A DNA stretch of 64,000 bases from Desulfosporosinus sp. (GCA_003513495.1 DOPM01000046.1:150-64149), one strand, 5' to 3'; numbered from the stretch's first letter, positions 23,743 to 33,688 are shown. The notes: generated by a model not told the origin, from the sequence alone. A program made the numbers and translations.

Positions 23743-25872
23743 ATGCGTACACGAAATTTTCTACCCATGAATCGAGCAGATATGGAGGCTGTTGGCTGGA
23801 AGGAACTGGATTTTCTCGTTATTACGGGAGATGCTTACGTAGATCATCCTAGTTTTGGAATAGCTATTATTGCCCGTCTTTTAGAAAAGAACGGTTACCG
23901 AGTAGGAATCGTGGCACAGCCTAATTGGAAAGACCTTCAAGATTTCCGTGTAATGGGAAAACCTCGCTTAGCGTGTTTGATCTCTGGCGGGAATTTGGAC
24001 TCCATGGTTAATCATTATACTGCGGCTAAGAAGAAACGACATAAGGATGTTTATTCCCCTGGAGGAGAGTCAGGTCTTCGTCCAGATAGGGCTACAATTG
24101 TTTATTCAAATCGGGTTCGGGAAGCTCTTCCGGGTGTACCAGTGATTTTGGGGGGGATCGAGGCTTCCCTGAGACGCTTTGCCCATTATGATTTTTGGAG
24201 CAATGACGTTCGGCGGTCCATTCTGCTAGACAGTCAAGCCGATTTACTGGTTTATGGTATGGGAGAAAAGCCAATTGTTGAGGTTGCAGAACGTCTAAAC
24301 AACGGGGAGTCAATTGATCAGATAATGAATGTTAGAGGTACAATGGTTCCTTTGAGTGGGGACGTTGTTCCTGAAGATACCTTAGTTCTTCCAAGCTTCG
24401 ACGAAGTCGCTAAAAATAAGAAAAAATACGCTGAAGGTTTTTGGGTACAATACAACCAACAGGATCCTTTTGTAGGGAAATCTATGCTTCAGCCCCATGG
24501 GCGAAAAAGCGTGTTACAGAATAGGGCTTCCCTACCTTTGACCCAAGCGGAGATGGATGCTATCTATGCCTTGCCATATATGGGAACCTATCATCCCTCC
24601 TATGAGGAACGAGGGGGAATCCCGGCGATTGAAGAAATCGAGTTTAGTTTAACCAGTGCAAGAGGATGCTATGGAGCATGCTCTTTTTGTGCGTTGACAT
24701 TTCACCAAGGTCGAATCGTACAAAGCAGAAGTGCGGAATCGATTATTCGAGAAGCTGAACAAATGACTTGGAATACACGCTTTAAAGGGTATATCCATGA
24801 TGTGGGAGGGCCAACAGCTAATTTTCGAAGGCCAGCCTGTAAGAAACAATTAACCAAGGGCGCTTGTTCAGATAAACAGTGTCTGTTTCCTAATCCGTGC
24901 GCTAACTTAGAGAATGATCATGAGGAATATATTGACCTGCTGCGTCGTCTCCGTAATTTACCTAGGGTGAAAAAAGTCTTTGTTCGTTCCGGTATTCGAT
25001 ATGATGCGGTGTTAGCCGATCGAAAATCGAAGTTTATCCGCGAACTTTGTGAGCATCATGTCAGCGGTCAATTAAAGGTAGCTCCGGAACATGTCAGTGA
25101 TGCAGTTTTAAGATTAATGGGCAAACCAGGGAAAGGTGTATACGAAGAGTTCGTACAAGAGTTCCGTAAGACCAATGAAAATTTAGGAAAAAAACAATAC
25201 CTCGTACCCTATCTAATGTCTTCACATCCGGGAAGCACACTCAAAGAAGCCGTTGAACTGGCGGAATATGTTCGAGATATGGGTGTAAATCCTGAACAAG
25301 TCCAAGACTTTATCCCAACCCCAGGCACCTTATCAACTTGCATGTACTATACTGGTCTGGACCCAAGGACTATGCAACCAGTTTATATTCCGCGAAGCAT
25401 GCATGAGAAAGCGATGCAGAGGGCTTTAATTCAGTATCGGAATCCTAAAAACTATGGGCTTGTTGAAGAGGCTCTCCGCTCGGCTCATCGCGAAGATCTC
25501 ATCGGGTATGGACCAAAATGTTTAATACGACCTAGAAATTATGTACGTGACGATCAGAAAGATACGAGCAACAAGAAAGCTAAAAAGCCGACGAGACGAT
25601 CAGGTATGAAGAAAAAGGATGCTCCAGGCAAGGAATTACAGGGCAAAGATGCGGTAATTAAGGGAACGGCGAGTAAAACTAGTAAAGACACATCGGGTAA
25701 GTCAGATCGTTTCAAGAAGAGTGCCATTGCACCTCACAAAGGGACAGCAGGCAAATCGGAGCGTTCTAAGACTGTGCGGAGTATAGAGTCCCCCCAGCAA
25801 GGTCTCTCAAAGAAAACTGATAGGCAAAACGAAAAGAGAAAACAGCATCAAGGAACCCAGAAAAGAAAGTGA
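23743..25872 (+). CDS. YgiQ family radical SAM protein
   Basis: The 709-aa protein fits the YgiQ (UPF0313) family. An N-terminal segment with DAYVDHPSFGIAII and LGGIEASLRRFAHYD precedes the radical SAM core, where CYGACSFCALTFHQGR (near residues 308-323) supplies the CxxxCxxC cluster ligands. VAPEHVSD and QDFIPTPGTLST follow. The last 100 residues form a Lys/Gly/Ser-rich tail unlike the core, possibly RNA- or protein-binding. The reaction of YgiQ is not established. A terminator follows at 25901. Confidence 0.88.
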   Translation: MRTRNFLPMNRADMEAVGWKELDFLVITGDAYVDHPSFGIAIIARLLEKNGYRVGIVAQPNWKDLQDFRVMGKPRLACLISGGNLDSMVNHYTAAKKKRHKDVYSPGGESGLRPDRATIVYSNRVREALPGVPVILGGIEASLRRFAHYDFWSNDVRRSILLDSQADLLVYGMGEKPIVEVAERLNNGESIDQIMNVRGTMVPLSGDVVPEDTLVLPSFDEVAKNKKKYAEGFWVQYNQQDPFVGKSMLQPHGRKSVLQNRASLPLTQAEMDAIYALPYMGTYHPSYEERGGIPAIEEIEFSLTSARGCYGACSFCALTFHQGRIVQSRSAESIIREAEQMTWNTRFKGYIHDVGGPTANFRRPACKKQLTKGACSDKQCLFPNPCANLENDHEEYIDLLRRLRNLPRVKKVFVRSGIRYDAVLADRKSKFIRELCEHHVSGQLKVAPEHVSDAVLRLMGKPGKGVYEEFVQEFRKTNENLGKKQYLVPYLMSSHPGSTLKEAVELAEYVRDMGVNPEQVQDFIPTPGTLSTCMYYTGLDPRTMQPVYIPRSMHEKAMQRALIQYRNPKNYGLVEEALRSAHREDLIGYGPKCLIRPRNYVRDDQKDTSNKKAKKPTRRSGMKKKDAPGKELQGKDAVIKGTASKTSKDTSGKSDRFKKSAIAPHKGTAGKSERSKTVRSIESPQQGLSKKTDRQNEKRKQHQGTQKRK

Positions 25873-25900
25873 GTGAACTCTTTAAACTAAGATAAATGTA

Positions 25901-25941
25901 AACGACCCTAAGCCGAAAAAGCAGATCGGTTTAGGGTCGTT
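25901..25941 (+). terminator. Terminator after ygiQ
   Basis: A 16-bp stem (AACGACCCTAAGCCGA pairing with TCGGTTTAGGGTCGTT, one wobble) with a 9-base loop is followed by TAATTATTT. Confidence 0.85.
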
Positions 25942-25977
25942 AATTATTTGTAGTACTAGTCAAAAGTAAAACCATAA

Positions 25978-26039
25978 TGTCATCCTTGAGCGTTAGCGAA
26001 GGATCTAGATCCTTCATTCGTCCCTCCTTCAGGATGACA
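25978..26039. repeat. REP-like palindromic repeat
   Basis: The outer arms TGTCATCCT and AGGATGACA enclose GAAGGATCTAGATCCTTC (25998-26015), a perfect 18-bp palindrome. The string resembles the TGTCATCCTGAGCG..GAAGGATC repeats common in bacterial intergenic DNA. It lies between convergent genes. Confidence 0.65.
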
Positions 26040-26110
26040 CGGTGCTTAAGCTTTTTAGCAATGACATGCCCGGTTCAAAGGAAGTAAGAGAACCGTCCCC
26101 GTGCTTCCCA

Positions 26111-26809
26111 CTATGTCCAATCTCCAAACTCATCAATCAGCAGATCTTCTGCCTCATCAAGAGTAATTCTCCCAAGCTCTTTGAGGTAGCCATCTTCTGA
26201 CCATTCCAGAAAATCCAGGTACGTAAAGTCTGGTTCCTCATAATAAAATTTCGAAAAGGAAAACCAAGTCCCTTCAGTGCCAGTATCCTCTTCGTAACGA
26301 AGTAGGTAGTATTCAGTCTCTTCAAGCTTACTTTGGAAAAAGATAGCCTGACCGGGTACGATTTGAACAACTCGAGCATCCTCATACTGTCGATTGACAA
26401 ACTGAAGAGTAAAGGTTTGTAATGGAATTTGGTCATTAATCTCTGGAACGGGGGCGTGGGCTGGTTTGGGGATTGGACCCTTAGCGGTTATTGGTTTGTT
26501 TTCCCAGGTATAAGTCGTTTCGGTTGTTTGTGCCACTTCCATCTCTTCGGCAATTGCTTCTAGGCGGCGAGAAACCATCGAGGGAAGGGTAAATTCTTGG
26601 CAGTACGTGGAACGGCAGTGATAAACTGGAACATTATCCACACGGCCTACGCCGTGGGCCAAATCAATTGGAACAGTTCGAGCAGTCAGATATCCTATAT
26701 CTCCACAACCACACGTATCGATGGGTTCAATTGTTTCTTCTTCGATAAACACACATGACACCTCACAAAGTTTATCGATTTCAAGACTTCTGCGTTTAGA
26801 CTTCGCCAT
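26111..26809 (-). CDS. Hypothetical protein with Cys-rich N-terminal domain
   Basis: I do not recognise this 232-aa protein as a named family. Residues 14-70 contain Cys at CEVSC, CGCG and CRSTYC, with NVPVYHC, a layout like the YgiT/MqsA-type zinc finger. The rest is acidic, rich in Tyr and Glu (EETEYYLLRYEEDTG; DEAEDLLIDEFGDWT at the end). No membrane segment is visible. It is transcribed towards ygiQ and away from pstS. A metal-binding or DNA-binding role is possible but not shown. Confidence 0.7.
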   Translation of the reverse strand: MAKSKRRSLEIDKLCEVSCVFIEEETIEPIDTCGCGDIGYLTARTVPIDLAHGVGRVDNVPVYHCRSTYCQEFTLPSMVSRRLEAIAEEMEVAQTTETTYTWENKPITAKGPIPKPAHAPVPEINDQIPLQTFTLQFVNRQYEDARVVQIVPGQAIFFQSKLEETEYYLLRYEEDTGTEGTWFSFSKFYYEEPDFTYLDFLEWSEDGYLKELGRITLDEAEDLLIDEFGDWT

Positions 26810-26910
26810 CGAAGTATCGGTAGTCAGTCTTTGATCGACGAGTGTACTGGACCTTATTTCGACATGAATTTAATAATTCCTTTGTAAACTCATACATTAA
26901 ATGTTGCCAT

Positions 26911-26927
26911 TTAACGCAAACTTTACA
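26911..26927 (+). promoter_or_regulatory. Candidate PhoP box upstream of pstS
   Basis: TTAACG and TTTACA are spaced by 5 bases, like the direct TT(A/T/C)ACA repeats bound by PhoP in Bacillus. The site is 80 bases before pstS. Confidence 0.4.
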
Positions 26928-27006
26928 CAGAGAAGGCTAAACTGTGGTTTTTCAAACTTTATGTAAGGTATTTCTGATCGATATTTTGTGACAGGAGGGA
27001 ATCTTA

Positions 27007-28086
27007 GTGTTTAGAAAAAAAGGAAAATTATTAGCATACTTAGTAATGACCGCTTTAGTTCTTATCCTTGCTGGGTGCGGTGAGCAGGCTCCAGGAACTT
27101 CAACAGGTCAGGAAAAAGTAAATCTGACTGGATCAGGAAGTTCTTTTGTCTATCCTCTATTAAACCAACAAATCGAAGAGTACCGTAAGCAAAATTCGGC
27201 CATAACGATTAATTACCAAAGTACTGGTAGTGGTGCGGGGATTAAACAAGTATCAGAGCAAACGATTGATTTTGGGGCAACTGACGGTCCGATGACTGAG
27301 GACCAGCTTAAAGCCGCAAAAGGTGGTAAAATTCTACACATTCCTTTGACTCTAGGTGCCGTAGCAGTTACATATAATGAACCCAATTTGCCGAAGGATC
27401 TTAAAATAGATCCTAAAGTACTGGCTGACATATTTTTGGGTAAGATTACCAAGTGGAATGACCCAAAGATTGCAGCAGATAACCCAGATGTATCTTTGCC
27501 AGATTCAACTATTACAGTTGCCCATCGTTCGGATGGGAGTGGCACAACTTATATATTTTCAGATTATCTCAGTCGTATTAGTTCGGAGTGGTCAAGCAAG
27601 GTGGGCAAAGGAACTTCTTTAAGCTGGCCTGCAGGACTCGGTGGTAAAGGAAATGCTGGTGTGGCCGGTGTAATTCAACAGACAACAGGATCCATCGGAT
27701 ACTTAGAGTTGGCTTATGCGGTACAGAATAACTTGCCCTATGCAAGGATTAAAAACAAGGAAGGTAATTGGGTAGCTCCCTCTCTTCAATCAACGTCTGC
27801 AGCCGCTGCAAACGCAACGATTCCTGATGATATGAGAGTGTCAATAGTTAATGCACCTGGTACGGATGCTTATCCGATTGCTGGTTTTGCTTGGGCTTTG
27901 ATTTATCAGGATCAAACAGATAAAGCTAAGGGGACGGCACTGGTTAACTTCCTCAATTGGGCCATTCATGACGGGCAGGCTCTTGCTGAAGGGCTACATT
28001 ACGCAAAGCTGCCAGCGAATTTAATTAGCCGTGAGGAAGAACTACTTAAATCTATCACGTTTCAGGGGCAGTCATTATTGAAATAG
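27007..28086 (+). CDS. pstS: Phosphate ABC transporter, substrate-binding lipoprotein
   Basis: This 359-aa protein (GTG start, GGAGGGA upstream) has a lipoprotein signal peptide ending LAGC near residue 24, so it is lipid-anchored outside the membrane. The phosphate-binding signature is LTGSGSSFVYPLLNQ near residue 40 and VAHRSDGSGTTYIFSDYL near 170, as in PstS. It is first in a pstSCAB-phoU run, which supports high-affinity phosphate uptake. Confidence 0.95.
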   Translation: MFRKKGKLLAYLVMTALVLILAGCGEQAPGTSTGQEKVNLTGSGSSFVYPLLNQQIEEYRKQNSAITINYQSTGSGAGIKQVSEQTIDFGATDGPMTEDQLKAAKGGKILHIPLTLGAVAVTYNEPNLPKDLKIDPKVLADIFLGKITKWNDPKIAADNPDVSLPDSTITVAHRSDGSGTTYIFSDYLSRISSEWSSKVGKGTSLSWPAGLGGKGNAGVAGVIQQTTGSIGYLELAYAVQNNLPYARIKNKEGNWVAPSLQSTSAAAANATIPDDMRVSIVNAPGTDAYPIAGFAWALIYQDQTDKAKGTALVNFLNWAIHDGQALAEGLHYAKLPANLISREEELLKSITFQGQSLLK

Positions 28087-28171
28087 AGAAAACTTAGGGA
28101 AAGTAAGGTATCAATTGGACAGATGCCAAGCTTTAAATGACTGGATGAGGAAGGCGAAAGGATACGAAAAT

Positions 28172-29116
28172 ATGAGTAAGCAATATAAACTTACTGCTTC
28201 ACTAGGAGATCAAATTTTGAGACTGTTGACTCTGTCAATGGCTATCGGTGTATTGGTACTGATGGTGTGGATGGGATGGCAAATGTTTGATACGGCAAGA
28301 CCAAGTATCCAAAGGTTTGGACTTGGCTTCATTACCAGCCGTGTGTGGGATCCAGTTAAGGAACAATTCGGAGCCCTCCCCTTCATCTATGGAACATTAG
28401 TGACGTCTTTTTTGGCCTTGCTTCTGGCAGCCCCAATCGGACTTGGTGTCGCTATCTTTCTTAATGAGATGGCGGAGTCAAGGTTTCGTGCTGTCGTTGG
28501 ATTCTTGGTAGAGATGTTGGCTGCAATTCCCAGCGTTGTTTATGGTCTTTGGGGAATTTTCGTCTTAGCCCCTTGGTTAAAAACAACCGTTGAACCTGGA
28601 CTGGCAAAGTGGTTAGGGTTTATTCCTCTGTTTCAAGGTACTCCTGTCGGTTTTGGTATGTTAGCAGGTGGATTGATATTGGCGGTGATGATTCTACCTA
28701 CGATTGCGGCCATCTCTAGGGAAGTAATGGCTGCTGTGCCTAATATGCAACGAGAAGCTGCCCTTGCACTAGGTGCAACAAAGTGGGAGATGATTAGGGT
28801 AGCCGTTCTACCTTATGCTAAATCAGGAATTATGGGAGGCATTATGCTGGGTTTGGGTAGAGCACTTGGCGAGACAATGGCTGTAACTATGGTAATTGGT
28901 AATCGCCCAGATATCCTAGCCTCCTTATTTGCTCCTGCCTATTCTATGGCAGCAGTGATAGCCAACGAGTTTACGGAAGCTACGTATGATCTATATTTAA
29001 GTGCCCTAGTTGAAATCGGGCTGATTCTTTTTGGGATCACACTTGTTCTGAACTTTTTTGCCCGACTTCTTGTTTGGTCAGTAGGGCGTGGTCCGAAGGG
29101 AGGCAGCATTGTATGA
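28172..29116 (+). CDS. pstC: Phosphate ABC transporter permease PstC
   Basis: This permease of about 314 aa has six membrane segments and the binding-protein-dependent EAA loop, REAALALGATKWEMIRVAVLP, near residues 200-220. ATG 28172 follows GAAAGGA; the upstream TTG at 28115 is in frame but poorly supported. ALPFIYGTLVTSFLALLLA marks the start of the permease core. It overlaps pstA by 4 bases (ATGA). Confidence 0.93.
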   Translation: MSKQYKLTASLGDQILRLLTLSMAIGVLVLMVWMGWQMFDTARPSIQRFGLGFITSRVWDPVKEQFGALPFIYGTLVTSFLALLLAAPIGLGVAIFLNEMAESRFRAVVGFLVEMLAAIPSVVYGLWGIFVLAPWLKTTVEPGLAKWLGFIPLFQGTPVGFGMLAGGLILAVMILPTIAAISREVMAAVPNMQREAALALGATKWEMIRVAVLPYAKSGIMGGIMLGLGRALGETMAVTMVIGNRPDILASLFAPAYSMAAVIANEFTEATYDLYLSALVEIGLILFGITLVLNFFARLLVWSVGRGPKGGSIV

Positions 29117-29949
29117 ATGATATTTTCCGAAAATATCAAAATTGGTTAATGTTAATTGTATTTATCATAGCGACTATTATCGCCTTAATTCCATTGTTCG
29201 GGGTGCTTGGTTATGTTTTGAAAAATGGATTAAGCGCTTTGAATATACAATTTTTTATTAATTTGCCGAAAGCAATGGGGTTGCCAGGGGGTGGAATGGC
29301 TAATGCAATTGTAGGTACATTAATCATGGTTCTAATTGCCAGTCTAATTGGTATTCCAATTGGTATTCTTGCGGCAATTTATTTGACAGAATATGATCGT
29401 CATAGCTGGTTAAGTACAGTGGTTCGTTTTGCGACAGATGTCTTAACTGGGATTCCTTCGATCATTGTCGGTATTGTTATATATACTGCAGTGGTTTTGA
29501 AAATGGGTAATTTTTCTGCGCTAGCAGGAGGACTTGCTTTGGCAATAATTATGATCCCTTTAATCATTCGATCAACTGAGGAAATGCTGAAACTTGTTTC
29601 TCATTCAATCAGAGAAGCCGGTTACGCCCTTGGAATCTCCAAAGGCAAAACAATATTGAAGATAGTTTTACCAACCGCTGCAAAAGGAATCATTACTGGG
29701 GCGATGCTGGCAGTAGCACGTGTTGCTGGAGAAACAGCCCCCTTATTATTCACGGCGTTAGGAAATCAGTATTGGGCTCGCTCATTGAATGAACCGATTG
29801 CTTCATTGCCGGTTCAAATCTTTCAGTATGCAACCTCTCCCTATAAGGAATGGCACCAACTTGCTTGGGCAGGATCTTTAGTGTTAATTCTAATGGTAAT
29901 TATCTTGAATTTAGTTGCGCGGTTTGCCTTTCGATCGCGAAGTATCTAG
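29113..29949 (+). CDS. pstA: Phosphate ABC transporter permease PstA
   Basis: This protein of about 278 aa is the second Pst permease subunit, with six membrane segments and the EAA loop REAGYALGISKGKTILKIV near residue 177. ATG 29113 overlaps the pstC stop. The helix DVLTGIPSIIVGI is typical of PstA. Confidence 0.93.
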   Translation: MNDIFRKYQNWLMLIVFIIATIIALIPLFGVLGYVLKNGLSALNIQFFINLPKAMGLPGGGMANAIVGTLIMVLIASLIGIPIGILAAIYLTEYDRHSWLSTVVRFATDVLTGIPSIIVGIVIYTAVVLKMGNFSALAGGLALAIIMIPLIIRSTEEMLKLVSHSIREAGYALGISKGKTILKIVLPTAAKGIITGAMLAVARVAGETAPLLFTALGNQYWARSLNEPIASLPVQIFQYATSPYKEWHQLAWAGSLVLILMVIILNLVARFAFRSRSI

Positions 29950-29963
29950 GAGGTGGAGTACTG

Positions 29964-30716
29964 ATGGGTCATACGCTAAGTGTTCGTCAGCTTGAGGCTT
30001 GGTATGGGTCTAATCAGACCCTAAAAGGCATAAATATGGAGATTGCATCGAATCATGTGACAGCTATTATTGGTCCGTCGGGGTGCGGTAAATCAACCTT
30101 CGTCCGTTGTATAAATCGAATGCACGAGACGCTGCCTGGAAGTAAAGTTAAAGGCGAAATTATATTAGATGGAGAAAGTATTTACGAGCAAGATCCTGTG
30201 GTATTACGAAAAATGGTCGGGATGGTATTTCAAAAGCCCAATCCCTTTCCTTCCATGAGTATTTATGAAAATGTTGTAGCAGGTGTACGGCTTAATGGGA
30301 TGCGAAACAAGAAAACTCTACAAGACATTGCAGAGAAAAGTTTACGTATGGCAGCCTTATGGGATGAAGTCAAAGACCGCTTAAATTATTCAGGTATGAG
30401 CTTATCAGGTGGACAACAACAACGCTTATGTATCGCAAGGGCCCTCGCCGTCGAACCCTCCGTATTGCTCATGGATGAGCCGGCCTCTGCTTTAGATCCC
30501 ATCGCAACTATGCATATTGAGGGTTTAGTCAGACAGTTAAAAGAGGATTACACCATTTTGATTGTCACACATAACATGCAACAGGCGGCACGTATCGCAG
30601 ACTCTACAGCGTTTTTTCTGAATGGAGAGCTGGTAGAGCACGGGCCTACTTCTGAGATTTTTACCAATCCGAATGATAAGCGTACGGAAGACTATATTAC
30701 AGGGCGTTTTGGATAG
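29964..30716 (+). CDS. pstB: Phosphate ABC transporter ATPase PstB
   Basis: This protein of about 250 aa carries Walker A GPSGCGKS near residue 36, the ABC signature LSGGQQQRLCIARAL near 145 and Walker B SVLLMDEPASALDP. The sequence FVRCINRMHETLPGSKV is specific to PstB. AGGAGGTGG precedes ATG 29964, 14 bases after pstA. Confidence 0.95.
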   Translation: MGHTLSVRQLEAWYGSNQTLKGINMEIASNHVTAIIGPSGCGKSTFVRCINRMHETLPGSKVKGEIILDGESIYEQDPVVLRKMVGMVFQKPNPFPSMSIYENVVAGVRLNGMRNKKTLQDIAEKSLRMAALWDEVKDRLNYSGMSLSGGQQQRLCIARALAVEPSVLLMDEPASALDPIATMHIEGLVRQLKEDYTILIVTHNMQQAARIADSTAFFLNGELVEHGPTSEIFTNPNDKRTEDYITGRFG

Positions 30717-30732
30717 AGAAGGAGGAAATGTA

Positions 30733-31383
30733 ATGCGTCAGCCATTAAATGAAGGACAGCTTGTCTTAATAGAATTACTGAAAAAAATGGGGGAAGAAGT
30801 TGAGCGGATTCTTAAGGGATGTATGCAAACGTTAATATCCTTAGATAGAGCTCAAGCTGAATTTTGGATTGCAGAGGACCAGAAAATCAATGATTTTGAA
30901 CGTCAGGTAGATGATGAATGTGTACGTTTAATTGCAACTCAGCAACCAGTGGCAAAAGATTTACGGAAGATTATCTCAGCAATGAAAATATCGACGGATC
31001 TAGAACGGATGGGGGATTTGGCAATTGATATTGCTAAGATCGTGCGGAGGATGGAAGGACCTTTATTAAAACAGCTTGTTGATATTCCGATCATGGCGGA
31101 AAAGGCTCTTGGAATGATGAAACAAGGTTTAGAGGCTTATGCAAGTGAGGATATGGAACTCGCCAATGATTTAGCAGTTCAAGACGACCAAGTCGACCAT
31201 CTGTATAAAAGAGTCCTGCGAGACTTGTTAGTTATCATGATGGAAAAACCAGAAGTTTTAGATCAAGGTATGTACTTATCCTTTGTGGGTCGTTATCTTG
31301 AACGGTTTGCTGATCATGCCACTAATATTGGAGAAAATGTGATCTATATCGCGACAGCGGGCAGACAGGATCTTAATAAGTAA
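30733..31383 (+). CDS. phoU: Phosphate uptake regulator PhoU
   Basis: This protein of about 216 aa has two PhoU helical repeats. The metal-binding signatures are KISTDLERMGDLAIDIAK and GRYLERFADHATNIGENV. PhoU dampens Pst uptake and phosphate two-component signalling. GGAGG precedes ATG 30733, 16 bases after pstB. No PhoR/PhoP pair is in the window. Confidence 0.95.
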   Translation: MRQPLNEGQLVLIELLKKMGEEVERILKGCMQTLISLDRAQAEFWIAEDQKINDFERQVDDECVRLIATQQPVAKDLRKIISAMKISTDLERMGDLAIDIAKIVRRMEGPLLKQLVDIPIMAEKALGMMKQGLEAYASEDMELANDLAVQDDQVDHLYKRVLRDLLVIMMEKPEVLDQGMYLSFVGRYLERFADHATNIGENVIYIATAGRQDLNK

Positions 31384-31404
31384 TTTTTCTAGAAACAATA
31401 TTTT

Positions 31405-31433
31405 TTGACCTTGTGGAAGTGTTGGTTTATACT
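31405..31433 (+). promoter_or_regulatory. Promoter of rimO
   Basis: TTGACC at 31405-31410 and TATACT at 31428-31433 are separated by 17 bases, 33 bases before the rimO start. Confidence 0.65.
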
Positions 31434-31466
31434 AATAAAGGTAAACCATTGATATGAGGTGTAACG

Positions 31467-32798
31467 TTGAGGAAGAAAGTTGCAGTTGTCACTTTGGGTT
31501 GTCCAAAAAATCAAGTGGACAGCGAAGTAATGTCAGGATTACTGGCCCAAAATCACATATTTATTGAAAACCCAGAAGAAGCAGATGTTATAATTGTCAA
31601 TACTTGTACGTTTATTCAGTCTGCCAAGGAAGAATCGATTGAAACAATCTTTGAAATGGCAAGTTTAAAGAAATCTGGCACTTGCCAGACTTTGATTGCG
31701 ACAGGTTGTTTAGCTCAACGCTACGGTTCTGAATTAATGCAGGACATTCCTGAATTAGATGGTGTACTTGGAACGGGAAATATTGATGAAATCACGCAAT
31801 TGGTACAGACCGCTGAAGGATCACGCACCTCCTTGATAAAACAAGGGACGCCAGATTTCCTTCATAATGAGCAGATGCCTAGAAGGAGATCCACGCCGGA
31901 TTATTTAGCCTATGTAAAGGTTGCCGAGGGCTGTGATAATTATTGTACCTATTGCGTCATTCCTCATGTCCGTGGGCGTTTTCGTAGTCGCACGGAAGAA
32001 TCAGTGATACACGAAGTACAGGAGATGGCTGCTCAAGGAGTTAAGGAAATCCTCGTTATGGGGCAAGACACCACGCGCTATGGGCAAGATCTTTATAAGG
32101 AGTTCCGCCTTCCTCAACTGATTCGCAAGCTCGCTCAAATTGAGGGGATTGAATGGATTCGCTTAATGTATTGCTATCCGGAACGCTTTACAGATGAATT
32201 GATTGAAACCATGCGACAGGAACGTAAAGTCTGCAAATACATTGATTTGCCGTTACAACATGCGGACAATAAGATTCTAAAAGATATGAACCGACGCGGA
32301 ACCATAGAACAAGCGGAAACTCTCATTGGAAAGTTGCGTAAAGCAATTCCGAATATAACCCTTCGAACAACCATGATCACTGGTTTCCCAGGAGAAACTG
32401 AACAAGAATTTCAAACGATGGTCGATTTTATTCAACGTGTCCAGTTTGATAGACTGGGAGTGTTTGCCTATTCTCAGGAGGAGAATACACCAGCCGGTCA
32501 ACGGGAAGATCAGGTTCCTCCAGAAGTGCGCGAACAGCGCAGAGATCAGATTATGCAGATTCAACAAGAGATTTCTCGGCAAAGGCAACAGCGATGGGTT
32601 GGTCAAGTAGTGACTGTGCTGCTTGAGATGAAGCTGCCAGACGGGCGGTGGATGGGCCGAACAGAAGGAGATGCTCCTGAAATAGATGGGCAGGTCTATA
32701 TCCCTGATACTCAGACCTCACTTCATGTCGGAGATATGATTAGAGTTCGCATTACGGAAGCGGATATCTACGATTTAATGGGAGTGGTTATCTCGTGA
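31467..32798 (+). CDS. rimO: Ribosomal protein uS12 (Asp) methylthiotransferase
   Basis: This 443-aa protein (TTG start) is RimO, a radical SAM methylthiotransferase that modifies an Asp of ribosomal protein S12. An N-terminal MTTase domain has Cys in TLGCPKNQVDSE, NTCTFIQSA and ATGCLAQRY. The radical SAM cluster motif CDNYCTYCVIPHVRG lies near residue 150, and a C-terminal TRAM domain runs from about residue 375. LGCPKNQVDSE favours RimO over MiaB. It overlaps pgsA by 4 bases. Confidence 0.94.
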   Translation: MRKKVAVVTLGCPKNQVDSEVMSGLLAQNHIFIENPEEADVIIVNTCTFIQSAKEESIETIFEMASLKKSGTCQTLIATGCLAQRYGSELMQDIPELDGVLGTGNIDEITQLVQTAEGSRTSLIKQGTPDFLHNEQMPRRRSTPDYLAYVKVAEGCDNYCTYCVIPHVRGRFRSRTEESVIHEVQEMAAQGVKEILVMGQDTTRYGQDLYKEFRLPQLIRKLAQIEGIEWIRLMYCYPERFTDELIETMRQERKVCKYIDLPLQHADNKILKDMNRRGTIEQAETLIGKLRKAIPNITLRTTMITGFPGETEQEFQTMVDFIQRVQFDRLGVFAYSQEENTPAGQREDQVPPEVREQRRDQIMQIQQEISRQRQQRWVGQVVTVLLEMKLPDGRWMGRTEGDAPEIDGQVYIPDTQTSLHVGDMIRVRITEADIYDLMGVVIS

Positions 32799-33352
32799 AT
32801 TTACCCAATCGTTTAACTCTGGCCCGGATTATTTTAATACCGGTGTTTATGACCTTTTTATTGCTAAAGGTCCCTAAAGGTTATACACTGTTTCCCCATC
32901 AAGACCTAGTTGCGGCCGTGATCTTTATCCTAGCCGCTGCTACAGATGGCTTGGATGGCTATATTGCTCGCAAGCGGAATCAAGTTACGAACTTGGGCAA
33001 GTTTATGGACCCTTTAGCTGATAAACTTTTAGTCTCTGCTGCTCTCATCTCCTTAGTACAACTTGGAGAAGTGACAGCATGGATTGCTTGGATTATCTTG
33101 GCCAGAGAGTTTGCGGTAACGGGGCTACGAGCCATTGCGGCAGTAGATAGAGTAGTCATTAGTGCTAGTAAACTTGGTAAAATTAAAACAACCACTCAAG
33201 TCATTGCAATTTCTGCAATACTACTGAATGATTGGCCTCTTTCACTGATTGGTATATACATTGGTCAACCACTATTATACATAGCCCTGTTTTTCACAGT
33301 TATATCAGGTTTTGATTATCTGATTAAATCACGGAAATTATTACGAAAGTAA
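32795..33352 (+). CDS. pgsA: CDP-diacylglycerol-glycerol-3-phosphate 3-phosphatidyltransferase
   Basis: This 185-aa membrane protein (GTG start) makes phosphatidylglycerol phosphate. The CDP-alcohol phosphotransferase signature is DGLDGYIARKRNQVTNLGKFMDPLADK, present in order near residues 48-74 (DGxxAR...GxxxD...D pattern, with Tyr-Ile before Ala-Arg). The start MNLPNRLTLARI is typical. It is coupled to rimO, and a terminator follows at 33438. Confidence 0.94.
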   Translation: MNLPNRLTLARIILIPVFMTFLLLKVPKGYTLFPHQDLVAAVIFILAAATDGLDGYIARKRNQVTNLGKFMDPLADKLLVSAALISLVQLGEVTAWIAWIILAREFAVTGLRAIAAVDRVVISASKLGKIKTTTQVIAISAILLNDWPLSLIGIYIGQPLLYIALFFTVISGFDYLIKSRKLLRK

Positions 33353-33688
33353 CTGAGCGAATTCAACTCTTAAGATGAACTTGTAACGCTAAAGACGGAT
33401 ACGTGGCTTTCGACTTTAGTTGTTAATAAACTAGAAATGGGTGCCTTTCTCTTAGGGAAGGGTACTTATTTTTTGTACATGCCGATACGCCACACCACTG
33501 ATGAATGAAAGACATTAACCTAAACTTATTTTCGGGGTAGAAAGTATAACTGTCACACCAGTTAATTTTCTGAATTTCTAAGGTTACTTAAATTTTCCTT
33601 ATTTGGCTATAAGTTATTTTTTCTGTCTGATATACAACGTGCTATAATGTCGGTATAGCATGGAGTGTAGCAAATGGAGGAAGATGTA
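33353..33688. other. Gap after pgsA with two hairpins
   Basis: The first hairpin pairs AACGCTAAAG with CTTTAGTTGTT near 33391-33425. The second, 33438-33475 (arms GTGCCTTTC and GAAGGGTAC, followed by TTATTTTTT), is the likely pgsA terminator. The rest is AT-rich and presumably holds the promoter of the following pair; I see no gene. Confidence 0.55.
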
